Origin: an uncultured Clostridia bacterium
GTDB lineage: Bacteria; Bacillota; Clostridia; Oscillospirales; Oscillospiraceae
Reading direction: 5' to 3'
NCBI GenBank assembly: GCA_937892865.1
Contig: CALBJG010000159.1
Coordinates: forward strand, 1 to 11,113
DNA: 11,113 nt
A model generated the notes under the pieces. That model did no database searches and was not told the DNA's origin. It saw only the letters and a list, made by a program, of their open reading frames with translations. Shown one piece after another: positions 1 through 6,181 of the stretch (position 1 is its first letter; every line of letters begins with the position of its first letter). A program made the translations under genes and the position numbers.

Positions 1-792
1 AGGCGCCACCTTGTTCTTAACCACCTTGACACGGGTCTTGTTGCCCACCACATTGCCGCCTTCCTTGATGGATTCCACTCTGCGGACATCCAGACGGACG
101 GAGGAATAGAACTTCAGGGCATTGCCGCCGGTGGTGGTTTCGGGGTTGCCGTACATAACACCGATCTTCATACGCAACTGGTTGATAAAGATAACAACAC
201 AGTTCGTCTTTGCAATGGAACCGGCCAATTTCCGCAGCGCCTGGGACATCAGGCGCGCCTGAACGCCGACAAAACTGTCACCCATCTCGCCTTCGATTTC
301 CTGCTTGGGAACAAGGGCTGCGACGGAGTCCACAACAACTGCATCCACAGCGCCGGAGCGTACCAGCGCGTCGGTAATATCCAGCGCCTGATTGCCGTTA
401 TCCGGCTGGGACACCAACATATTATCGGTATCAACACCCAATGCAGCAGCATAAACGGGGTCCAGAGCATGCTCTGCGTCAACGAAGGCAACTTCGCCAC
501 CCATTTTCTGAACTTGCGCCAGAATATGCAGTGCGAGGGTTGTCTTACCGGAAGATTCCGGTCCATAAATCTCAATAATTCTACCCTTGGGAACACCGCC
601 GATACCAAGAGCGGCGTCTAATGCCAATGAACCGGTAGGAATGGCATCCACCTGCATTTCAGACCGATCACCCAGGCGCATAACCGCACCTTTTCCGTGT
701 TCTTTCTCAATCTGCGCCAAAGCTGTTTGCAGCGCCTTCTTCTTGTCCGATGCAGATGCGGGTGTATCATAGAGTGATTTCTTTGTAGCCAT
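1..792 (-). CDS. recA: RecA recombinase, N-terminal 264 residues (3' end of gene outside the window)
   Basis: RecA is the ATP-dependent strand-exchange protein of homologous recombination and the co-protease that triggers LexA cleavage in the SOS response; it acts on single-stranded DNA in the cytoplasm. The frame is open from an ATG at 792 to the window edge. Visible elements are Walker A GPESSGKTT (77-85), the DAEHALDP segment with the catalytic glutamate (E107, equivalent to E. coli E96), VVVDSVAAL as Walker B (152-160), loop L1 around EIEGEMGD (165-172), loop L2 within INQLRMKIGVMYGNPETTTG, and KVVKNK (256-261) with the two interface lysines. About 80-100 C-terminal residues are missing, judging from the usual 340-360. 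The start is fixed by AAGGAAGGA at 802-810, 9 nt upstream. The gene lies 5 bp after the prmC stop, so it is probably cotranscribed. One oddity is QPDNGNQALDI at residues 129-139, where the usual form is QPDTGEQALEI. Confidence 0.98.
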   Translation of the reverse strand, partial: MATKKSLYDTPASASDKKKALQTALAQIEKEHGKGAVMRLGDRSEMQVDAIPTGSLALDAALGIGGVPKGRIIEIYGPESSGKTTLALHILAQVQKMGGEVAFVDAEHALDPVYAAALGVDTDNMLVSQPDNGNQALDITDALVRSGAVDAVVVDSVAALVPKQEIEGEMGDSFVGVQARLMSQALRKLAGSIAKTNCVVIFINQLRMKIGVMYGNPETTTGGNALKFYSSVRLDVRRVESIKEGGNVVGNKTRVKVVKNKVAP

Positions 793-797
793 AGTGA

Positions 798-1667
798 TCA
801 ATCCTTCCTTACGTACTGGGCAAGCACTGCCCGTTCTATATTATTATAATCCCTGGTTCTGTCCAGGATTGTATACCCGTTCATTTCTAAAATATCACAA
901 ACATCGTTTCCCTGCCCCATACCGAATTCGAAGCAAAGGAAACCATCCGGTTTCAATATTTTTTGATAATTCTTTGCTATGGAAACATAGAACATCAAAC
1001 CGTCGTCGCCACCGTGGAGCGCCATATGCGGCTCATAGTCCTTTACACTTTCCGGCAACTGCGTCATCTCAAACGAGGTAATGTATGGCGGGTTGGAAAC
1101 GATCAGATCGAACTTGCCTAACAGTCCGGGCGGTTCTGATAACGCATCGGCGCTGGCGCAGGTAACGCGGTTTGTCAAACGGTTGGCAGATACATTTCGT
1201 TTCGCAACTGCCAACGCATCCCGGGATAGATCTGCCAAAACAACTCTTGCATTTGGTGTCTCTTTGGCAATGGCCAAGCCAATACACCCGGAGCCTGTAC
1301 AAAGGTCCAAAACACGCGGTGATTCCAGTTTCGCTACGCAATCGATCGCCAATTCTGTCACAGCGCAGGTATCGTCTCTCGGAATCAAAACATTTTTGTT
1401 GACCTCCAATGTTAATCCGTAAAACTCCCACTGTCCCAAAACATACGCCAAAGGTTCTTCTGCCAAAAGGCGTTTTACGCCTTGTTGAATATTCTCACAA
1501 GACTCCTCGTTGGCATAAATGTTGTGCTGCGCCAGAAACTGCTCGGGCGTTCTGCCGGTGAAATGGCAGACAAGGTTTCTTGCAAGAAATGTCGCTGTCT
1601 GTACATCTGACTTGCTAAGCAGCGCATTTCTGGCATCCTGGTACAACTGTGAAAGCGTCTTTACCAA
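798..1667 (-). CDS. prmC: Peptide chain release factor N5-glutamine methyltransferase PrmC (HemK)
   Basis: PrmC uses S-adenosylmethionine to methylate the glutamine of the GGQ motif in release factors RF1 and RF2, which speeds translation termination. The 289-residue length is normal. Residues 1-90 form the helical release-factor-binding domain (LLAEEPLAYVLGQWEFYGL at 67-85 is typical). The methyltransferase domain has the SAM-binding motif DLCTGSGCIG (121-130) and the signature SNPPY (191-195). The motif usually written IPRPDTE reads IPRDDTC at 95-101, a modest deviation. The start is a TTG at 1667 that overlaps the TAA stop of the DUF1385 gene (TTGGTAA). Upstream lie GGAGGAAG with a long 13-nt spacing and a G-run with a 7-nt spacing, so translational coupling is likely. 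The usual partner prfA is not adjacent; recA follows 5 bp later. Confidence 0.95.
   Translation of the reverse strand: MVKTLSQLYQDARNALLSKSDVQTATFLARNLVCHFTGRTPEQFLAQHNIYANEESCENIQQGVKRLLAEEPLAYVLGQWEFYGLTLEVNKNVLIPRDDTCAVTELAIDCVAKLESPRVLDLCTGSGCIGLAIAKETPNARVVLADLSRDALAVAKRNVSANRLTNRVTCASADALSEPPGLLGKFDLIVSNPPYITSFEMTQLPESVKDYEPHMALHGGDDGLMFYVSIAKNYQKILKPDGFLCFEFGMGQGNDVCDILEMNGYTILDRTRDYNNIERAVLAQYVRKD
802..810 (-). promoter_or_regulatory. Ribosome binding site of recA
   Basis: AAGGAAGGA on the minus strand lies 9 nt before the recA ATG and overlaps the last codons of prmC. It gives recA its own translation initiation even if it is transcribed from upstream. Confidence 0.7.
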
Positions 1668-2662
1668 CGGTCTGCCCCCGCTTCCTCCGGAAGCACAGCC
1701 TCCAGAGCGGTAATTCCCACTTCTATCATTTCATCGTCCGGTTCATTGGTCGTGAAATTCTGAAACCACATACCGGGCGCTGTCAGAATTCTTGTGAAAG
1801 CATTGTCGGTACGGCCGACCCAGCGGTTCACCTCGTAACTGACCGCCACAACAACCGGCAGTAGTAAAAGTTTAAAAACGATCATCAACAACCGATAGAC
1901 AAACGTGCCGCGAAGAAGTGCAAGACCGGGTGCAACTGCCAGTAATGCAGAAGACGCAACAGAGAATACTAAAATAGATAAAATCATAACTACCAGCAAA
2001 AAACTGGTGCCACAACGAGGGTGTAAGCGCGTCTGCTTACGCACATTTTCCACTGTTAACGGAAGACCCGCTTCATAACAACGGATGGTCTTATGCTCTG
2101 CGCCGTGGTATGCAAATACCCGCTTCATCTCTTTCATACGGGAAACAAGCACAATATAAACCACAAAAATTGCAATACGCACAATGCCTTCCAGCAGGTG
2201 AAGCAACAGCGCGCTTTCGATCCAGCGGTCAAAGAAACTGCTGATGATCATAGGCAGCAGGAAGAACAGTCCGATGGACATTGCCAATCCCAGGAAGACA
2301 GAGAAACCGATCAGCAATTCCTGGAAACGCTTGTTGCCCAATTTTTCCTCCAACCAAGCATCCAGTTTAGAGGGTTCTTCCGGCGTTTCTTCCGGAGAAA
2401 GGTCGGCAGATTGCATTAACGCCTTGACACCGGTGACCTGGGCATCAAAGAAGCCCCGGACACCACGGATCAAAGGCCAGTTTTTAAATGAATTCTTCGG
2501 AGGGATCTTGCGTGGTTTTACATCTACGCGGATTCCCTCTTTACTGCGGACAACTACCGCGTCTTTTTCGGGGCCACGCATCATAATCCCTTCGATCAGA
2601 GCCTGTCCGCCGATCATCGTTTTAAAATTTCCGCAACCGCTGTCCTTTTGTGTATTTGCCAT
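1661..2662 (-). CDS. DUF1385 family (YqhQ-like) conserved membrane protein
   Basis: This is a 333-residue member of the DUF1385/YqhQ family, widespread in Bacillota. I know of no firmly established function. Family hallmarks are MIGGQALIEGIMMRGP near the N terminus (16-31), YHGAEHKTIRCYE (185-197), HPRCGTSFLL (214-223) and the C-terminal EPDDEMIEVGITALEAVLP (307-325). Four hydrophobic stretches at about 116-144, 153-174, 220-245 and 252-275 indicate a polytopic membrane protein; the HGAEH and HPRCG motifs sit between the second and third. Histidine, glutamate and cysteine in these motifs could bind a metal, but that is inference. The ATG at 2662 is preceded by AAGGATG, which overlaps the stop region of the kinase gene 12 bp upstream. 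Its 3' end overlaps the prmC start by 7 nt; DUF1385-prmC adjacency is common in Bacillota. Confidence 0.93.
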   Translation of the reverse strand: MANTQKDSGCGNFKTMIGGQALIEGIMMRGPEKDAVVVRSKEGIRVDVKPRKIPPKNSFKNWPLIRGVRGFFDAQVTGVKALMQSADLSPEETPEEPSKLDAWLEEKLGNKRFQELLIGFSVFLGLAMSIGLFFLLPMIISSFFDRWIESALLLHLLEGIVRIAIFVVYIVLVSRMKEMKRVFAYHGAEHKTIRCYEAGLPLTVENVRKQTRLHPRCGTSFLLVVMILSILVFSVASSALLAVAPGLALLRGTFVYRLLMIVFKLLLLPVVVAVSYEVNRWVGRTDNAFTRILTAPGMWFQNFTTNEPDDEMIEVGITALEAVLPEEAGADRW

Positions 2663-2674
2663 ATTTCTTCATCC

Positions 2675-4117
2675 TTACTGAATTGGAAGTCGAACTGTTA
2701 CCATTGTACCGCCGCCTTCAGCGTTCTCAAGTGTCAGTTCGCCGCCGTGCATATCCACGATCTCATCGCAAACGGCAAGGCCGATACCGGTACCTCTTGC
2801 TTTGGAACTTCCTTTATAAAATTTTTTCTTTACAAGCGGCAATTCATCTTCCGGAATACCGGGTCCATAGTCACGGATCCGAACAATCACTGCATTTTCC
2901 ATGCAGGAAATGTCTGTTTCGATCACTTTTCCTTCGCCGCCGTGTTTTGCCGCATTGTCCAGAATATTCAAAAATACCTGCCGCAGACGCTTGGGATCGC
3001 AGGAAATCTCCGGTATATCTTCGTCTGTATCGTCATATTTCAACCGGATCCCATCCTGCGCCAATCGACTGCCGTACATATAGACCGTATCTTCAAATTC
3101 TGCACGAATATCCGTCAGTTCGATATTCAAGGTCATACGATCGTCCTGGATCTTTGTAAAATCGAGCAGGTCTACAACCATCTCCGTTAAGCGGGCAGTT
3201 TCTCTTTGGATGATACGCATACCCCGTCGGGTGTCTGCATCCAGCGTACCGCTGGTCAAAAGCGTTTCGCTCCATCCGGTAATAGCCGTCAGCGGTGTCC
3301 GCAATTCGTGCGACAAGGAAGAGATAAACTCCGTTTGCATTTTTTCGTTCTGGTTTATCTGATTCGACATCTCATTAATGGTATCCGCCAGTTCTCCGAT
3401 CTCGTCATCAAACTGCGTTTGAATCTGCGTACCATAACTGCCGCTGGCAATCTTTTTTGCTTTATCTATGATTTCTGCCAGAGGATTCAGAATTGTTCGA
3501 ATGTAGTAGTTACTACTTATCAGCACCACAAAAAGAACGACCAGCAAAGCAAAACCGGATACAGTGCCGATCAGCATGATCTGGCGGTCTACAAGACCGG
3601 TAGATGTGACAAAACGCATAACGCCGATCACTTCACCGTTGCTGTAGATCATTGGACTGGATACCGCCAGAATTCTTTCGCCGGTATTGGGATCTTTTCC
3701 CCTATATACATCAATATCTCGTGTTGAGATGGCGGTGGCAATATCCGAAGTCGTCGGCGTTTCCACTGCCCAATCCCCGAAGGAAGACACAACGATCTGA
3801 CCTTGGGTATTGATAAACTGCAACTCAATGGTATCTTTATTTTCAAAGGTTGTGGCATAGGTAATGCAGGATTGGTAGAATTGGTTGTAGTTTTGATTCA
3901 AATATTCAGCAAAAAACTCTGTAGTCGTTTCTGCGCGGTTCCGGAGATCCGACTCGATTGCTGAATACCAATAGGCAGAGAATGCCGCCACAACTGCCAT
4001 CACGCAAACCAACCCCAATGCGCAAAGTACGCTGATCGTATTGATCAGCCACCGACGGCGCAACCCTTTGATCCGCACTTTCGGCCATACTTCTTTCGGT
4101 GATCTTATGCGCCCCAT
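2675..4117 (-). CDS. Membrane-bound sensor histidine kinase with extracytoplasmic CACHE-like domain
   Basis: This is the sensor kinase of a two-component pair. It should autophosphorylate on a histidine and pass the phosphate to the adjacent response regulator. From the preferred ATG at 4117 it has 480 residues. The order is: basic N terminus; membrane helix at about 24-51; extracytoplasmic domain of about 125 residues whose GERILAVSSPMIYSNGEVIG stretch resembles PAS/CACHE folds; second helix at about 180-205; HAMP linker at about 205-257; H-box SLSHELRTPLTAI (phospho-acceptor H270); N-box NILDNAAKHGG; G1 RDYGPGIPEDE; G2 GTGIGLAVCDEIV. All catalytic motifs look intact. An ATG six codons upstream (4135) is possible but has no Shine-Dalgarno site. 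The start at 4117 lies inside the end of the response regulator gene (13-nt overlap), suggesting translational coupling. Kinase type is clear; the ligand is unknown. Confidence 0.95.
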   Translation of the reverse strand: MGRIRSPKEVWPKVRIKGLRRRWLINTISVLCALGLVCVMAVVAAFSAYWYSAIESDLRNRAETTTEFFAEYLNQNYNQFYQSCITYATTFENKDTIELQFINTQGQIVVSSFGDWAVETPTTSDIATAISTRDIDVYRGKDPNTGERILAVSSPMIYSNGEVIGVMRFVTSTGLVDRQIMLIGTVSGFALLVVLFVVLISSNYYIRTILNPLAEIIDKAKKIASGSYGTQIQTQFDDEIGELADTINEMSNQINQNEKMQTEFISSLSHELRTPLTAITGWSETLLTSGTLDADTRRGMRIIQRETARLTEMVVDLLDFTKIQDDRMTLNIELTDIRAEFEDTVYMYGSRLAQDGIRLKYDDTDEDIPEISCDPKRLRQVFLNILDNAAKHGGEGKVIETDISCMENAVIVRIRDYGPGIPEDELPLVKKKFYKGSSKARGTGIGLAVCDEIVDMHGGELTLENAEGGGTMVTVRLPIQ

Positions 4118-4791
4118 TTGTATCCAAAGCCCCATACTGTGGTGATATATGTGGGATTAGCCGTATCGTCTTCGATCTTTATGCGCAATCGGCGGATATT
4201 GACATCCACGATCTTCAGTTCACCCTCATAATCTTGTCCCCATACAGCAGATAAGATCTCCTCGCGAGCCAATGCACGCCCCGGATTCTGCATGAACAGT
4301 TTCAAAATGGAATACTCCACTTGCGTCAGACGGATGCGGTTACCCGCCTTTTCCAGGGTATGGTTACGGGTATTCATCACAAACGGTCCCTGAGACAGCA
4401 TTTCCATATCAGCGCCATTGTCGCCGCCGATACGGCGATAAAGGGCGTCGATACGGGCTGTTAGTTCTGCGGGAGAAAAGGGCTTTGTGACATAGTCATC
4501 AGCGCCGGTCATCAAACCGGTTACTTTATCCATTTCCTGGGTGCGGGCTGTGAGCATAATAATGCCGATCTGTTTACTGGTGGCGCGGATCCGACGGCAT
4601 ACCTCAAAGCCGTCAATATCCGGCAGCATAATGTCCAAAATAGCGACACCGATATCCGGATGCAGCCGGAGCATATCCAGGGCTTCCTGCCCGGTTCCTG
4701 CCTCAATGGCATCATAACCGGCACGCTTTAAGTTGATGACCACAAAACTGCGGATATTTACTTCATCTTCCAAGATCAGTACTTTTTTCAT
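4105..4791 (-). CDS. OmpR/PhoB-family winged-helix response regulator
   Basis: This is a 228-residue transcription factor controlled by phosphorylation. The receiver domain (1-120) has the acidic pair E8/D9 and E10 near the start, the phospho-acceptor D53 in AILDIMLPD, the conserved threonine T81 in MLTAR and lysine K103 in VTKPFSPAEL. The C-terminal winged helix (about 130-226) includes LTQVEYSILKLFMQNPG, VWGQDYEG, VDVNIRRLRIKIE and the closing TVWGFGYKWG, as in PhoB-like regulators. The ATG at 4791 follows GAGGGG with a 7-nt spacing, 13 bp after the lipoprotein stop. The cognate kinase follows with overlap. The target genes cannot be read from the window. The family is certain, but not assignment to a named orthologue such as PhoP, WalR or ResD. 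Confidence 0.96.
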   Translation of the reverse strand: MKKVLILEDEVNIRSFVVINLKRAGYDAIEAGTGQEALDMLRLHPDIGVAILDIMLPDIDGFEVCRRIRATSKQIGIIMLTARTQEMDKVTGLMTGADDYVTKPFSPAELTARIDALYRRIGGDNGADMEMLSQGPFVMNTRNHTLEKAGNRIRLTQVEYSILKLFMQNPGRALAREEILSAVWGQDYEGELKIVDVNIRRLRIKIEDDTANPTYITTVWGFGYKWGA

Positions 4792-4804
4792 TTTCTAACC
4801 CCTC

Positions 4805-6130
4805 TTACATCTCTCCGGTATTCCATTCCTGATGGATCAAACGGAAACTGTTGATCATCGTATCTCTGGTGATTCCCAGTTCATTTGCTTTGCTCTCCAG
4901 TTTCGCCGAGTAGATCACAGACTCTGTTTTCATCAGCACAAAACGATCATCACCGGTACTCAAAGTTTCACGGTCCTGCCCGGTAAAAGCGTAAAGTGTC
5001 AGAATCTGGTCTGCGCCGATGCCGTCTTCGTCGCAAATATAGAACTCAAAACTGTTGCCCATAGGCTTTACAGAGATCCGCTCTGCCCATTCTTTTTCCA
5101 GGCGCATATACCAACCGCCAATAAAATTATGGAATGTGTAGAGTTTATTTTCTTCTGTTCCGTCAGACCGCATTGCATACCAACGAATCAGATTCTGCCG
5201 TTCTGTAGCGCCTGCGCTGTCCAGCATCGTCATTTTGATCAAATAGGGCAATTCCACAACGCCATCGTCATCAATGTCATCGGCGTAAACATAGTAGTTT
5301 CGCAGGGTATGCACGCTTGTACCGGACTCATTGGAGAATGTAATATTGGTCAGTTTCTTATCCACCAGTGAAAAGACATCTGTAACGATCGTTGTTTCAT
5401 CCACAGCGCTGGCTACATAAACTGCCGCTTCACCGGTTTGTAATCTACCGACAATAATACGCTTCATTTTGTCCGTTCCCTGGGACATATTTACCTCGTT
5501 GGACCGTTCTACAGCGCCTTTCTCCACGCTATAGAGTTCTGCGACGCCATGTTCCTGGTCCGTTCCGGAATGGACTACAAACAGTTCACTATAGGTATCT
5601 CCGTCCATATCTGTAGCCAAAAACTTGGTATAATTTACGGAAACCATCTGTTCCATACTGTTATTCCCGTATGTATAAACAGCGGCAGAGCGGAGAACTT
5701 GGTCACTGACCTGCGTACCCACGATTATTTCCACTCCGGGACGGTCATTCATTTGCGCGTACTCGATCTGATCAAATGCCGTACCGTTGCTGGAAATGGT
5801 GCTTGTGTGAATAAAGGAATCTTTCTTTTTTGAAAAGATGAGAATTTTCAGCGGACTTTCTGAAGAATCCTTTGCTTTTGCAAAAAGCAGATATTCGAGG
5901 TTACCGTCGCCGTCCAAATCTGCCATTTGGATCGTCTGCCGGTTTTCTCCTGCCAAAGGTGCGCTGTAAACAAGGCCGGACATAGCGCTATCGATCACAG
6001 TTTGCAAGTTGTTATACTCTTTGGATCGTTTCGGAATCCGGTACATTTCTTCCACCGTACGCATAGAGCATCCGGTAAGCAACACCGCCACTGCCAACAG
6101 CAGAAAAAGCGTCTTTTTTCGTATATTCAC
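4805..6130 (-). CDS. Lipoprotein with FG-GAP/VCBS-like acidic repeats, function unknown
   Basis: I do not recognise a named family. The 441-residue product begins with a basic stretch, a hydrophobic core and the lipobox LLTGC, so cleavage and lipidation at C21 and anchoring on the outer face of the membrane are expected. Four acidic turn motifs recur: DLDGDGNLE (71-79), DMDGDTYSE (174-182), DIDDDGVVE (285-293) and DEDGIGAD (367-374). They resemble the calcium-binding-like loops of FG-GAP/VCBS beta-propeller blades, and the sequence between them is rich in short beta-strand-like stretches such as EYLLFAKA and SELFVVHSG. A beta-propeller fold is inferred. The start is GTG at 6130, well supported by AAGGGAGG at 6138-6145. 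It is the first gene after the 51-bp gap and lies 13 bp ahead of the response regulator, suggesting a sensory or accessory role to that pair. Confidence 0.88.
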   Translation of the reverse strand: MNIRKKTLFLLLAVAVLLTGCSMRTVEEMYRIPKRSKEYNNLQTVIDSAMSGLVYSAPLAGENRQTIQMADLDGDGNLEYLLFAKAKDSSESPLKILIFSKKKDSFIHTSTISSNGTAFDQIEYAQMNDRPGVEIIVGTQVSDQVLRSAAVYTYGNNSMEQMVSVNYTKFLATDMDGDTYSELFVVHSGTDQEHGVAELYSVEKGAVERSNEVNMSQGTDKMKRIIVGRLQTGEAAVYVASAVDETTIVTDVFSLVDKKLTNITFSNESGTSVHTLRNYYVYADDIDDDGVVELPYLIKMTMLDSAGATERQNLIRWYAMRSDGTEENKLYTFHNFIGGWYMRLEKEWAERISVKPMGNSFEFYICDEDGIGADQILTLYAFTGQDRETLSTGDDRFVLMKTESVIYSAKLESKANELGITRDTMINSFRLIHQEWNTGEM

Positions 6131-6137
6131 AGCCGCA

Positions 6138-6145
6138 CCTCCCTT
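6138..6145 (-). promoter_or_regulatory. Ribosome binding site fixing the GTG start of the lipoprotein
   Basis: The minus strand reads AAGGGAGG followed by a 7-nt spacer and GTG at 6130. This is the strongest Shine-Dalgarno match in the window. It supports the non-ATG start, which also places the signal peptide correctly. Confidence 0.8.
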
Positions 6146-6151
6146 CTGATT

Positions 6152-6160
6152 ATTGTAACA
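6152..6160 (-). promoter_or_regulatory. Possible extended -10 promoter for the lipoprotein/two-component genes
   Basis: In the 51-bp gap after dnaE, the minus strand reads TGTTACAAT. This fits the extended -10 pattern TGnTATAAT with one mismatch. No good -35 hexamer is seen at a 16-18 bp spacing, only a T-rich stretch, which is compatible with an extended -10 promoter. Transcription would begin near 6145-6147, leaving a very short leader that just includes the Shine-Dalgarno site. Such short matches arise by chance in AT-rich gaps, so this is tentative. Confidence 0.35.
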
Positions 6161-6181
6161 TATAGATGACGAAAAGAAAAG

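Noticed and set aside
388..396. First reading of RecA N134 as loss of the catalytic glutamate
   Set aside because: Counting from Walker A puts the catalytic glutamate (E. coli E96) at E107 in DAEHALDP, which is intact; N134 matches E. coli E123 instead.
818..832. Small inverted repeat (GGGCA, 5-nt loop, TGCCC) at the end of prmC
   Set aside because: The stem is only 5 bp, has no T-run after it, lies in coding sequence, and is followed at once by the recA ribosome binding site, so it is not a terminator.
4118..4135. Upstream ATG at 4135 as start of the histidine kinase
   Set aside because: It has no Shine-Dalgarno site and would lengthen the overlap with the response regulator to 31 nt. The ATG at 4117 suffices, although the choice is not certain.
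4832..5371. A 179-codon plus-strand frame opposite the lipoprotein gene
   Set aside because: The lipoprotein frame has a signal peptide, a strong ribosome binding site and repeat motifs; the opposite frame has none of these.
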